Positions 51,745 through 60,988 are shown, counted from the first letter of the stretch. The stretch is 64,000 nt of DNA from Clostridium yunnanense (GCF_016595795.1 NZ_JAENHN010000032.1:40541-104540); one strand, 5' to 3'. The notes: generated by a model not told the origin, from the letters alone. Program-made: numbers and translations.

Positions 51745-52881
51745 TTATGGTTTTAAAATAACCTTAATACAATCTTCTGTTTTGGTATCAAAAGCTTTAT
51801 ATCCGTGTGGGGCATCGTCAAGTGGGAGCCTATGTGTGATGATATCACTTGGGTCGATTTTTCCCTCATTAAGTAAGTTATAAAGTATTGGCATGTAAGG
51901 TATTACAGGTGCTTGACCTGTTCTTATATTAATATTACGGTTTATTAGGTCGCCAAGAGGGAATGCATTGTATCTTCCTCCATACACTCCTGTAACTTGT
52001 ATCATCCCGCCTTTTCTAACAGCTTGAGTTGCTATATTAAAGCCTCCAAGCGCGCCACTTTGAAGTTTTAAACCTGATCCAACAAACTCCATAGGAGTCA
52101 TCTTTCCATCCATTCCTACGCAATCGATAACAACATCTGCACCTCCATGAGTTAATTCTTTTAAGTATTCACCAGTATTGTCATGTTGCTCAAAGTTAAC
52201 AGTTTCGACTAAGTTGTATTTTGCAGCATGTTTCAAACGATAATCTATATAATCAACAGCGATAACTCGTTCTGCACCATGTAACCAAGCAAATTTTTGT
52301 GCTAATAGGCCTACAGGTCCACAGCCTAAAATAACTACAGTATTGCCAGGCTTAACTCCAGCATTTTCGACGCTCCAATATGCTGTACCCATAGCATCTG
52401 ACATAAGAAGTAAGCTTTCATCTTTTACTTCGCAGTCTTCAGGAATACGGAAAGGGCTAAAGTTTCCATAAGGAACTCTTAAGTACTCAGCTTGACCGCC
52501 TGGATAACCACCAAAGGTGTCTGAATAACCTAAAAATCCACCATTTTCACCATGAGGATTAGAATTATCACACATGCAAGTTAAATCATGTTTGCAGTAA
52601 TAACATTCACCGCAGCTTACGTTAAAAGGGACAACAACTTTATCACCTTTTTTTAACTTGGTTACATCAGGGCCAACTTCTTCTACAATACCCATTGGTT
52701 CATGTCCTATTATATAATCTTGATACATATTAGGAACCATATCATGAATAAGATGTAAATCTGATCCACAAATAGCTGTATTTGTGATTCTAACAATTAT
52801 ATCATCAGCCTTTTGTATTGCTGGTGCTGGTACATCCTTTACCTGTACATTTTTAATACCTTGAAATGTTACAGCTTTCAT
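51745..52881 (-). CDS. Zinc-dependent alcohol dehydrogenase family protein
   Basis: This 378-residue medium-chain dehydrogenase has catalytic zinc ligands in ICGSDLH and GHEPMGIVEEVG. Structural zinc Cys residues are in CGECYYCKHDLTCMC, and the nucleotide site is GCGPVGLLAQKFAW. It resembles the glutathione-independent formaldehyde dehydrogenase / FdhA-like branch, with an insertion NPHGENGGFLGYSDTFGGYP. The substrate is unknown. Its position between two pairs of spore coat genes suggests expression during sporulation and possibly a spore-surface location. That is inference. The ribosome site is gaaggaggtaaaaattt. Confidence 0.9.
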   Translation of the reverse strand: MKAVTFQGIKNVQVKDVPAPAIQKADDIIVRITNTAICGSDLHLIHDMVPNMYQDYIIGHEPMGIVEEVGPDVTKLKKGDKVVVPFNVSCGECYYCKHDLTCMCDNSNPHGENGGFLGYSDTFGGYPGGQAEYLRVPYGNFSPFRIPEDCEVKDESLLLMSDAMGTAYWSVENAGVKPGNTVVILGCGPVGLLAQKFAWLHGAERVIAVDYIDYRLKHAAKYNLVETVNFEQHDNTGEYLKELTHGGADVVIDCVGMDGKMTPMEFVGSGLKLQSGALGGFNIATQAVRKGGMIQVTGVYGGRYNAFPLGDLINRNINIRTGQAPVIPYMPILYNLLNEGKIDPSDIITHRLPLDDAPHGYKAFDTKTEDCIKVILKP

Positions 52882-52898
52882 AAATTTTTACCTCCTTC

Positions 52899-53261
52899 TT
52901 AAACATATGGAGTTGCAAAGTTTCCTAGTCTGCTGGTATCTCCAGGGAAAAGATCTAAACTTGCAATCTGTACTGCATTTCTTGAAGATTCCATATCCAT
53001 TTGAAATTGTTTTTCCAAATCAACTGGGTGAAACCAACCTTTTCTAATCATGAGAGTGGTTAATTCTTCGTGTAGGTTTATTGCATCATTTAATTGTGTA
53101 TTTAGAGCGGCTCTTACCTCTGGGGTTGCAGCTTCTGTTAAAGCAATAGCATAGTTTCTTACTCCGTTTTTGGCATTTAATAAGAAAGCTAGAGCCATGG
53201 TTTCGTCTACCATTTTCGGCATTCCTTCTGCATTTCTTACTTCCAAATAATCATTAATCAT
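52899..53261 (-). CDS. Spore coat protein, CotF-like
   Basis: This 120-residue helical protein is paralogous to the one at 51051-51371: AFLLNAKNGVRNYAIALTEA and LNTQLNDAINLHEELTTLMI align directly with it. It has a longer C-terminal tail (DLFPGDTSRLGNFATPYV). It is second in the operon, 16 bases after the small coat gene. The ribosome site is taggaggtgtaatcaaaat. Confidence 0.87.
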   Translation of the reverse strand: MINDYLEVRNAEGMPKMVDETMALAFLLNAKNGVRNYAIALTEAATPEVRAALNTQLNDAINLHEELTTLMIRKGWFHPVDLEKQFQMDMESSRNAVQIASLDLFPGDTSRLGNFATPYV

Positions 53262-53277
53262 ATTTTGATTACACCTC

Positions 53278-53487
53278 CTATCTCAATTTTGGTGCTTTTC
53301 CAAGTAAAACTTGTAAATCATTTATAGCTGAAATTGACAATCTAACATCTTTCTCTAATAAAGCCTTTAATTCTTGATCAAAAACTACACCTTCCATCAT
53401 TTTTGATGTTGTCATACAAATAGTTTTGAAGTTGAGAAGTTCATGTAATTGCATAGTTTCTGCTGGTGCAAAAGTTTGTTGTTCCAA
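53278..53487 (-). CDS. Small spore coat-associated protein, first gene of coat operon
   Basis: This 69-residue helical protein is paralogous to the one at 51498-51716. The TTG at 53487 is chosen: ggagg lies 8 bases upstream, and the resulting N-terminus (MEQQTFAPAETMQLHELL) then aligns position by position with its paralogue. An in-frame GTG at 53496 overlaps the ribosome site. It is promoter-proximal in the coat operon. I could not fix a SigG or SigK promoter with confidence in the 250-base gap upstream. Confidence 0.8.
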   Translation of the reverse strand: MEQQTFAPAETMQLHELLNFKTICMTTSKMMEGVVFDQELKALLEKDVRLSISAINDLQVLLGKAPKLR

Positions 53488-53739
53488 AACATTCACCTCC
53501 TATGATTGTAACAGCTTTATTATTCCACTTGAAAAAATCAGTTATACTAAAACAGAGCATACATTGATAATGAAATATTTAATAAAATAAGTATTAATAT
53601 GGGAAAGAGTTTTATGTTATTAATTTCCATTTTGAATATATTATGTTAAAATTATTTTGCAGAACGCATTAAAATGTTTATTTAATTGAAAATCAATAAA
53701 ATAAGGTTAGAATCAACCTTAGAAAGGGGTGAAAATATT

Positions 53740-54186
53740 ATGAAATTTAATGAAGATAATTTAAAAGAATTATTAGTTAGATGGCAAGATGTTTTAAGAT
53801 TAAGAGACTGGGATATTCAATATCAGTTTGTTGAAAAAGATTGGAGAAAATCTGGTGATGTAAAGATAAATTCAGAAGATAAAAAGGCTATACTTTTAAT
53901 AAATAATTTTAACCCTAAGTCAACAAATTTGGAGGAGTTAGTAATTCATGAACTTTTGCATATTAAATTATGGGGGATGGATCAGATGATAGAAGAACTT
54001 ATTTATGGAGTCTATGGAAAAGACAGGCAGGATCCTAAACTTAACTTTGCATATACACAATTTATGAAGCTTTTAGAGAATACAACTGAAGAGCTAGCTA
54101 AAGGATACGTTACATTGGGTGCAAAAGATAAAGAATTATCTTTTGGTAAGCTAAAAAAAGAAGTTGAGGAGGAAATCGGTATTTAA
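53740..54186 (+). CDS. Putative zinc metallopeptidase-like protein (HELLH)
   Basis: This 148-residue cytosolic protein has a zincin motif, H70-E-L-L-H74 (EELVIHELLHIKLWGMDQM). It also has an N-terminal region LRDWDIQYQFVEKDWRKSGD. A third metal ligand may be Glu in MIEELIYG, giving a gluzincin-like minimal site. I do not recognise a named family. The ATG at 53740 follows aaggggtgaaaatatt, and an upstream in-frame start is weaker. It is divergent from the coat operon, and nothing indicates a substrate. Confidence 0.68.
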   Translation: MKFNEDNLKELLVRWQDVLRLRDWDIQYQFVEKDWRKSGDVKINSEDKKAILLINNFNPKSTNLEELVIHELLHIKLWGMDQMIEELIYGVYGKDRQDPKLNFAYTQFMKLLENTTEELAKGYVTLGAKDKELSFGKLKKEVEEEIGI

Positions 54187-54437
54187 ATAGAAATATATAT
54201 AGAGAAACATCTGGCAATATTTACATATATTTATGCTGTTTTCCCTATTGCTTGTACACATTAAGATAAATTATAATTAGATTATAAGAAATTATATAGC
54301 TAAAGGTAAAAATATGCAGTTTTTACCGAATTTTGTAGTGTAGATATGAATCAATTATATTTATATTATAAATTCAATGTTTTAGCTAAAGAAGTTTTGT
54401 TTTGATTTAATATGCATTGTTTGAAGGGAAGGTGTAT
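54187..54437. other. Intergenic region before the ChW-glucosaminidase gene
   Basis: A 251-base A+T-rich gap with no convincing terminator, hairpin, repeat or regulatory box that I can see. Confidence 0.35.
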
Positions 54438-56222
54438 ATGTTTAAATTTATTAAACGATTATCTTACGTTGCTCCAATTATATTGTTATTAGCTCTTATT
54501 TATATTCATCCAGTAAATGCTTTTGCTATTGATAATACTGGTGAATCTATAAGCGTTAAATATTCGTCCCATGTTCAAAATGTGGGGTGGCAAAATAGTG
54601 TATTTGATGGACAAACTTCTGGGACAGTTGGTTTATCTTATAGGTTAGAAGGTATAAAAATATCTATTGAGAATCCTATATCAGGAATGAAGATAAAATA
54701 TCAAACTCACGTTCAAAATGTAGGTTGGCAAAATTGGATTTATGATGGGCAGCTTTCTGGAACTTCAGGCAAGAGCTTAGCACTTGAAGGTATAAAGATA
54801 ATGCTTGAAGGTGCACCTGTTGGTTACCATATTCAATACCAGGCTTATGTACAAAGTATAGGCTGGCAGAATTGGGTACAAGATGGTCAGCTGGGAGGTA
54901 CACAAGGTAAGTCTTTAAGACTAGAAGCAATAAAAATAAGGATAGTTAAAGAAGATTCATCTCTTTATGGAAAGTTAGGCCTTACGTATAGGACTCACGT
55001 TCAAAATGTTGGTTGGCAAGATTACGTTTACGATGGACAATTTAGTGGAACAGAAGGATTTTCTTACAGACTTGAAGGAATAAATATTGCATTGCAAAAT
55101 CAAACTTCTGGAATGAAGATTAAGTATCAAACTCACGTTCAGAATATAGGATGGCAAGGGTGGATGTATGATGGACAGATGTCTGGAACCTCTGGAAAAA
55201 GTCTACGACTTGAAGGCATAAAAATAATGTTAGAAGGAGCCCCAGCGTGGTTACATGTAAAGTATCAAGTTCATGTTCAAAATGTAGGTTGGCAGAATTG
55301 GGTTAAAGATGGACAAGTTGCTGGAACTGAAGGGCGAAGTTTAAGACTTGAAGGAATTAGGATATTATTAGTTGACGAAAAAGAAGTAGTATATTCAAGT
55401 TATAACATAACACTTACAAGTATGCTGGATAAACAAATGTCTGTTGAGCCTGCAGTTAATGTAGTAAATAGTACCACAAAACAATGGGAATGGAGATATG
55501 CACAAATTCAAAATGGCATCCAAGGGTATTATATGTGGCAACCGCAGAAAAATACTGACGGAAGTACGACTAATATTAAAAAATGGACAAGTTCTCCAGA
55601 AGGGTACCAATACATAAAGCAAACTGTGCAAAAAAATATAGATCCAAGTTATATTATTAATGATCCTATGTACATATACCAATTTATAAAATTAAGTTAT
55701 GTTGATGGAACAACTGCTGCTGATCTTAATAAATTATTTAAATTAGATGGTGTACTTGCAAATAAAGGTCAAGTTTTTATTGATGCAGCTAAAGCTAATA
55801 ATATAAACCCCATTTATCTAGCGGCCCATGCAATCCTTGAGACTGGAAACGGAACATCAGAGCTAGCTAAAGGTACTGATATAAGCGGTACAGATGGAGT
55901 TAAAAAAGTATATAATTTATTTGGTATACAAGCTTTCGATGGAAATGAAATAAATGGAGCATACTACGCATATAGCCAAGGGTGGACAAGCGTAGATAAG
56001 GCAATTTATGGAGGGGCTAATTGGATTGCAAAAGGATACATAAACAATGCCACTTACAAGCAGGATACTATTTATAAAATGAAATGGAATCCTCAGAATA
56101 CTGGAACACATCAATATGCTACAGATGCAGAATGGGCACGAAAACAAACAGTTTATATAAAAAAATGCTTTGATATGGTACCAAATGCTAAAATAATATT
56201 TGATGTACCAGTATATAGATAG
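54438..56222 (+). CDS. Secreted ChW-repeat endo-beta-N-acetylglucosaminidase (autolysin-like)
   Basis: This protein of about 594 residues has a signal peptide (about 1-30, ending NAFA). Six ChW repeats (about 37-315) follow, each with a core like YQTHVQNVGWQNW, then DGQxSGTxGKSLRLEGIKI. A C-terminal glucosaminidase domain (about 410-590) carries the family catalytic Glu in YLAAHAILETGNGTSELAKG. It should cleave N-acetylglucosaminyl bonds in peptidoglycan outside the cell. ChW repeats probably mediate surface attachment or protein-protein binding. The ATG at 54438 follows aaggtgtat; an upstream TTG is rejected. It is convergent with a ChW-subtilase gene. Confidence 0.92.
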   Translation: MFKFIKRLSYVAPIILLLALIYIHPVNAFAIDNTGESISVKYSSHVQNVGWQNSVFDGQTSGTVGLSYRLEGIKISIENPISGMKIKYQTHVQNVGWQNWIYDGQLSGTSGKSLALEGIKIMLEGAPVGYHIQYQAYVQSIGWQNWVQDGQLGGTQGKSLRLEAIKIRIVKEDSSLYGKLGLTYRTHVQNVGWQDYVYDGQFSGTEGFSYRLEGINIALQNQTSGMKIKYQTHVQNIGWQGWMYDGQMSGTSGKSLRLEGIKIMLEGAPAWLHVKYQVHVQNVGWQNWVKDGQVAGTEGRSLRLEGIRILLVDEKEVVYSSYNITLTSMLDKQMSVEPAVNVVNSTTKQWEWRYAQIQNGIQGYYMWQPQKNTDGSTTNIKKWTSSPEGYQYIKQTVQKNIDPSYIINDPMYIYQFIKLSYVDGTTAADLNKLFKLDGVLANKGQVFIDAAKANNINPIYLAAHAILETGNGTSELAKGTDISGTDGVKKVYNLFGIQAFDGNEINGAYYAYSQGWTSVDKAIYGGANWIAKGYINNATYKQDTIYKMKWNPQNTGTHQYATDAEWARKQTVYIKKCFDMVPNAKIIFDVPVYR

Positions 56223-56233
56223 TCTATTATTAT

Positions 56234-56290
56234 AAAGATATGCTATATTACACCGTTATCATATGGTGGATATTATGGCATATCTTTTTT
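56234..56290 (+). terminator. Intrinsic terminator after ChW-glucosaminidase gene
   Basis: The outer stem aaagatatgc / gcatatcttt (56234-56243 / 56278-56287) contains an inner pair, caccgt and atggtg, and runs into a T tract. Confidence 0.82.
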
Positions 56291-56500
56291 GTACAGGAAA
56301 GTATAAAACTTTATCTCGATTAAATCTAGATATTTCAATGCCCTCAGCGACTTTTTTACTTTGGAGAAAAATGTGAAATTTTTAAGATATCTAAAACATA
56401 TAGTTTAATAGCATTAGAAGTTTTATGGCTTTACAGTAAAAAAGTAAAACTCTTAACCTATAAGTTTCTTAATGTACAAAATGAAAAGCAGCAACTAAAA

Positions 56501-56526
56501 ACACGCTAATAGGGTACTTAGCGTGT
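56501..56526 (-). terminator. Terminator-like hairpin downstream of the subtilase gene
   Basis: The stem acacgctaa / ttagcgtgt has an 8-base loop. On the minus strand it is followed by ttttta, so it fits as the end of the subtilase transcript. Confidence 0.6.
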
Positions 56527-56555
56527 CTTTAGTAAACAGATTTACTATGTTATAT

Positions 56556-56649
56556 AGATAAACTACTTCATATTAGAATTTATCCAAATAAAGATTCGTA
56601 GAACCATCGAAATCTTTATTTGGAGTTTAATGACTGAAGTAGTTTATCA
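56556..56649. repeat. Dispersed inverted-repeat element, copy D, nested hairpins
   Basis: The outer arms agataaactacttca and tgaagtagtttatca are a perfect 14-base match with one end mismatch. They enclose an inner hairpin, ccaaataaagattcg / cgaaatctttatttgg. The left arm plus 12 flanking bases is identical to the third arm at 49950-49976. Confidence 0.65.
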
Positions 56650-56702
56650 GTTCAGCGGAATAGATAATCCAGTTCCATTTAATAAAACTAAGTGATACTT
56701 AT

Positions 56703-56754
56703 GTTAATTATTAATGGTAATAGGGTTATAAAAGATAGATTCTATTTGGAACTA
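56703..56754 (-). repeat. Bipartite 50-nt dispersed repeat, copy 2
   Basis: Read on the minus strand it gives tagttccaaatagaatctat, 13 bases, then attaccattaataattaac. This matches the copy at 5383-5432. It lies just past the 3' end of the subtilase gene, in the same orientation. Confidence 0.7.
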
Positions 56755-56785
56755 GTTTATCTATAAGTATGTAATTTATAAAAGA

Positions 56786-59170
56786 TTAATTATTATTTAT
56801 AATTCTTATTCTAAGTCCTTCAACAGGAAGTGACAAACCTGTGGTGCCAGCTGTTTCTCCATTCTTAACCCAATCCATCCAGCCCTTATTACTAACATGA
56901 GTCTGATATTGAATTGTATAATTAGGTGCATTTTCAAACCATATTCGTATTGCTTCAACTCTAAGTCCTTTTCCTATTGTACCGGCAACAGTACCATCAT
57001 ATGCAATGTTTTGCCACCCAATGTTTTGAATATGTACTTGATATTTTATCTTCATACCAGCAGGAGGTGTTGGTAAACTAAGCTTTATTGCTTCTAGCCT
57101 AAGGGATTTTCCAACTGTACCTACGAGGCTACTAGGATCAGAATCTGTTTGCCAGCCTATCTTTTGTATATTTGATTGGCTAGTTATTTTGACAATATCA
57201 CTATCTTTTACTAACTTTATTCTTATTGCCTCTACTCTTAGTCCTCTCCCTGAGGTTCCAGACATTTCTCCATCTTGAACCCAATTCTGCCATCCAATTC
57301 TTTCAACGTGAGCTTGATATAATACATGATAACCAGTAGGGGCATTTTCTAAACTTATTCTCAAGGCTTCCATTCTAAGTCCAAGTCCTGAAGTACCTGC
57401 TAAACTCCCATTATATACCCATGGCTGCCAACCAATATTTTGTATATGTGTCTGATACTTTATTTTCATATTACTTGGAGCGTTGCTAAGGTTTATGTTC
57501 ATAGCTTCAAGTCTTAGTGATTGTCCGCTTGTTCCGGAAATTGCACCATTAGAAACATAATTTTGCCAACCGATTTTTTGTATATGGGTTCGGTAATTTA
57601 TAGTTATAGGGTTCTCTGGCAAACTAATAGTGTTATATGTAAAATTAGCAGTCCAGTTATTGGAGGAACCTGAGTCATCATATACTTTGACATATAAATA
57701 CGAGTTAGACCCTTTTGATAAGGCGTATTCACTACCTGAGAAATAATTATTTTGCAATTCAGTAATTAGATTAAGTGAACTATCAAAAATATCTGCCTTA
57801 AGCTTCAGTGGAGTTTGAGAATTAAACTTTAATTTTACCTGAGTACTGTTACTATTAAATGAAAGTTTGTACCAAGTGGAATCGAAAGGTGCAACAGTAT
57901 TACCAGTAAGTTCCTTACTTCCATTAACATCAATTGCTTTTGTATATGTATTATTATCAGTAATACTATTGTATACAGGCTTTAGAGTTGTTGCTTGTCC
58001 GGCTATAGCCTTGGTAACATCTATTATTCCTGCACCATAAGATTTATCAGTTGCATTATTTGAAAAAGAATAGTTTTTCAAATTAGACTTTATTGAAGAT
58101 ACCGTTAAGCTTGGATTATTTGATGCTAATATAGCAAATTGACCAGATGCTACTGCTGTAGCCATGGAGGTTCCTGACATATATTCATAATTGTTATAAA
58201 ACGAAGGTACTGTAGACAGAATATTAACTCCTGGAGCTACTAAATCAATCTTATCTCCAAAGTTAGAGAAACTTGCTAGTTCATTTGATTCATTGGTTGC
58301 CCCTACGGAAAGCACATTATCATAAGCTGCTGGATAATAAATGTTCTTTAACCCGTCATTTCCTGCTGCGGCAACTAATATAATTCCTTTACTACTTGCA
58401 TAATTAATAGAACTCTTTAAAATTTGGTCTGGGCTTGCGCTTCCTAGACTAAGATTAATAATTTTTGCTCCATGATCAGCAGCCCATATTATTCCTTGAG
58501 AGATTGATAAAGTGTCTCCATCACCATTTTCATCTAGAACTTTAACTGCTAGAAGTTTGGTTGATGGAGCAATACCTGTAACACCTTTACCGTTATTACT
58601 AATCGCTGCAATAGTTCCTGCAACGTGTGTGCCATGGCCTTCATTATCATTATAAGAGCCAGTTCCAGTATAATCTATTCCGCCAATAACTTTGTTAGCA
58701 AGATCTTCGTGATTGTAATCTATTCCTGTATCTACAACGGCAACAGTAATATTAGAACCTGAATTATAGTCCAAGGCGTTTAATATATTCAAATTATTTA
58801 TATACCATTGACTAGATAAATAGCTATCATTGACTGATATGTTATTTATCTTATAACTTACATTATTCAAATCAGATTTTTTGTATTTTATATTTGGTTG
58901 TACAATTTCAATATTAGAGTCATTTTTTAACTTTTTAAACAAATAATCATAATCAGTTCTTGAAGAAGTAGTAAACTTTTTTAAATTAGGCTTAATGGAC
59001 TGTATATGAGATTGTTCAGAAGCAGTCGTTTTATACTTAACTATTAAATCAAGATTTTCGTTTGTTTCGTTAGTACTTAAAGCATTAACGCTAGTATTAT
59101 TTAGAACCAAACTTGATATTAAAGTAATAAGCATGAAGGATACAAAAAATTTTTTTAACATAAAATTCAC
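56786..59170 (-). CDS. Secreted ChW-repeat subtilisin-like serine protease
   Basis: This 794-residue protein has a signal peptide (about 1-30), an inhibitor-like propeptide (about 38-110) and a peptidase S8 domain. The catalytic triad is Asp147 (VVDTGIDYNHED), His182 (GHGTHVAGT) and Ser335 (SGTSMATAVASG). A pre-peptidase C-like beta domain (about 405-505) is followed by six C-terminal ChW repeats. The fourth repeat is the most diverged (KITSQSNIQKIGWQ). It is secreted and probably surface-attached through the ChW region. The shared modules with the convergent glucosaminidase suggest the two act in the same surface assembly. Its ATG follows aaaggtgaatttt. Confidence 0.93.
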   Translation of the reverse strand: MNFMLKKFFVSFMLITLISSLVLNNTSVNALSTNETNENLDLIVKYKTTASEQSHIQSIKPNLKKFTTSSRTDYDYLFKKLKNDSNIEIVQPNIKYKKSDLNNVSYKINNISVNDSYLSSQWYINNLNILNALDYNSGSNITVAVVDTGIDYNHEDLANKVIGGIDYTGTGSYNDNEGHGTHVAGTIAAISNNGKGVTGIAPSTKLLAVKVLDENGDGDTLSISQGIIWAADHGAKIINLSLGSASPDQILKSSINYASSKGIILVAAAGNDGLKNIYYPAAYDNVLSVGATNESNELASFSNFGDKIDLVAPGVNILSTVPSFYNNYEYMSGTSMATAVASGQFAILASNNPSLTVSSIKSNLKNYSFSNNATDKSYGAGIIDVTKAIAGQATTLKPVYNSITDNNTYTKAIDVNGSKELTGNTVAPFDSTWYKLSFNSNSTQVKLKFNSQTPLKLKADIFDSSLNLITELQNNYFSGSEYALSKGSNSYLYVKVYDDSGSSNNWTANFTYNTISLPENPITINYRTHIQKIGWQNYVSNGAISGTSGQSLRLEAMNINLSNAPSNMKIKYQTHIQNIGWQPWVYNGSLAGTSGLGLRMEALRISLENAPTGYHVLYQAHVERIGWQNWVQDGEMSGTSGRGLRVEAIRIKLVKDSDIVKITSQSNIQKIGWQTDSDPSSLVGTVGKSLRLEAIKLSLPTPPAGMKIKYQVHIQNIGWQNIAYDGTVAGTIGKGLRVEAIRIWFENAPNYTIQYQTHVSNKGWMDWVKNGETAGTTGLSLPVEGLRIRIINNN

Positions 59171-59491
59171 CTTTCATTTTAGCTAAACTTAAATTTTTAT
59201 TTTACCGTAATGTAATATTTATTGGTTGGATAGCTTAAAAAATTATTGGTAAAGCTAAATTTTTACATTTTCAAATAAACTATACAGTTAATTATCGATG
59301 AAAAAATGAAGGTGATTATATTATAAGTTAGTAATATCTAGTTCCAATAATGGATACTTGAGGTAATATAATATCATTTGTTAATTGATAGGAATTATTT
59401 ATTCAAAATATGCCGACTTTACAAGTATTATTAAAGATACTGTAGTTTTGATTTTATAATTTTTGAAAAACAATTGAAAGTGTGAATCAAA

Positions 59492-59582
59492 GATGTACCA
59501 CTTCGGAATAAATTCAATTGTTTTAAGTATGAATGTTCGGAAATCGTGGCTCCTGAGTATTTTCGAGGTATTCATAACTTAA
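59492..59582. repeat. Accactt-family half-site plus TTCGRAAATCGTG hairpin element, copy 2
   Basis: The arm agatgtaccacttcgg (59492-59507) has no close partner. It is followed by a hairpin, taagtatgaatgttcgg (59525-59541) and cgaggtattcataactta (59565-59582). The hairpin holds the core ttcggaaatcgtg shared with the element at 46662-46674. The stem sequences differ between the two copies but pairing is kept. The rest of the 59171-59789 gap is A+T-rich and holds only the terminator at 59683. Confidence 0.5.
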
Positions 59583-59682
59583 TAGTTGAAGTTGGAATCC
59601 TATAAAAGGCACTGCGTAAAAAATAATATATGGACCAGAATAACTCGCAGTCTACTAAAATTAAGTTTGATTAACAAATGTG

Positions 59683-59722
59683 AAAAAAATCGCTGAAGGA
59701 GGAGCTTCAACGATTTTTTTTC
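59683..59722. terminator. Terminator, probably for the minus-strand HhH gene
   Basis: The stem aaaaaatcg-c-tgaag / cttcaacgatttttt has A and T runs on both sides. It lies 70 bases past the end of the 59790-60467 gene and could act in either direction. Confidence 0.78.
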
Positions 59723-59789
59723 TGTATTAGAAAAATATAGGCTTTTCAAGCTAACTAAATCTAGATGTTTCTATTGCTTTATAAATTTT

Positions 59790-60467
59790 TTATGAAGCGA
59801 TTTCAGTACATTCGATATTGATTTTACCTGTTCCTATATCGTAAAGTAATCCGGAAATTGCTCCTAGATCCTTAGCTAATAGTGGGAAAATTGAATAATT
59901 AGCTTTTATAATTGTCTCGCGCATTTGGAGGTAATCTGTCCAAGAACCCAATTTCTTATTTTCTGAAAACAATAAATTAAATCCATTAACTATAGCAGTA
60001 TTGAATGGAGGTATAATTGTAGGGTGTATAAAGTATAGTATGTTTGCTACAGCAGGTCCTAATCCTTTTATTTTAAGGTTGTCCAATTTTATTATTGCTT
60101 CGATTATTTCATCTTCACGAGATGATAATAAGCAAGTTTCTAAAAAGTTAGCAAAAACTTGTTTGTTTTGTTCATTTTCATAAATATCTGGTATGCCTAA
60201 TTTAGGCTTCCAATAAAAAGGGTGAGCAGCTCCTTTAAACATTTCTTTTTGCTCGGTGATAAAGCCCAAAATAAATTCTAGAGGTGACCCTTTAAAGTTG
60301 TTGCCAAAAGATTGATTTTTTGTCGATTTTATAAGTTCTAAAACCCCGTACTTTATGGAAGGAAATGCTTTTATCCTTACTTCATTACTAATAAACCAAG
60401 TATTGTAGGTAGATTGATGATTTTCTTTATAGTGTTTCACTATTTTTACTAAATTATTATTATGCAT
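59790..60467 (-). CDS. Helix-hairpin-helix protein of unknown function
   Basis: This 225-residue soluble protein has a probable helix-hairpin-helix at about residues 150-165 ([19 protein letters not shown]), followed directly by [17 protein letters not shown]. The HhH plus all-alpha character recall DNA glycosylase/lyase folds. I see neither the catalytic Lys/Asp arrangement of HhH-GPD enzymes nor the iron-sulfur Cys cluster. It may bind DNA, but function is open. The ribosome site aggaggacaaat precedes the ATG. The gap upstream to 60738 shows no recognisable element. Confidence 0.6.
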   Translation of the reverse strand: MHNNNLVKIVKHYKENHQSTYNTWFISNEVRIKAFPSIKYGVLELIKSTKNQSFGNNFKGSPLEFILGFITEQKEMFKGAAHPFYWKPKLGIPDIYENEQNKQVFANFLETCLLSSREDEIIEAIIKLDNLKIKGLGPAVANILYFIHPTIIPPFNTAIVNGFNLLFSENKKLGSWTDYLQMRETIIKANYSIFPLLAKDLGAISGLLYDIGTGKINIECTEIAS

Positions 60468-60738
60468 ATTTGTCCTCCTAACTTGTCAAAAAACTGTAAA
60501 TAAATTAAGTACATATACAATAATACCATTTATTGTAAAATAAGTGAATAATAAATTTCCATAATAATACAAAAATGATGTGAGTGTAGATTTATTAAGT
60601 AATATAATTAATGTGATTTGGGAATAATTTTTTTAGATTATAAAAGTATTCTCTGCTAAAGTAACCAGTTAAAATTAAATAAAAATATCATTTTCTAAAC
60701 GGTAAAAGCGAAAATATATCTATGATGAAGGTGAAAAA

Positions 60739-60933
60739 ATGAAATTAAGACCTCTACATATTATAATTCTATCAATACAATTCATTGCAATGCTTTTAAA
60801 TTTATATTCAATTTTTATTAAAAAAGTCCAAGACTATAACGGGCATATAGTAGCTTTTCTATTGGTTTCATTTATAATGATTTTAAGTTTGAAATCCTGG
60901 TCGTTAGCTGAGAAAAATAAGAATAAAGTATAA
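60739..60933 (+). CDS. Small two-helix membrane protein
   Basis: This 64-residue protein has two membrane segments (HIIILSIQFIAMLLNLYSIF and IVAFLLVSFIMILSL) and short basic ends. A gaaggtgaaaaa ribosome site precedes the ATG, and a terminator follows, both of which support a real gene. No family was recognised. Confidence 0.55.
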   Translation: MKLRPLHIIILSIQFIAMLLNLYSIFIKKVQDYNGHIVAFLLVSFIMILSLKSWSLAEKNKNKV

Positions 60934-60955
60934 AAAATAAATTTTATAATCACAG

Positions 60956-60988
60956 AACATGACATAACATTGTCATGTTTTGTTGTTT
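60956..60988 (+). terminator. Intrinsic terminator after small membrane protein gene
   Basis: A 9-bp perfect stem, aacatgaca / tgtcatgtt, has loop taacat and is followed by ttgttgttt. Confidence 0.8.

Noticed and set aside
53558-53565. SigE-like -10 box CATACATT upstream of the HELLH gene
   Set aside because: The only ATA that could serve as a -35 is about 11 bases away, shorter than SigE spacing, so no promoter is claimed.
54550-55380. Near-identical DNA repeats suggesting a mobile or CRISPR-like array
   Set aside because: They encode the ChW protein repeats in frame and vary as expected for a coding repeat.
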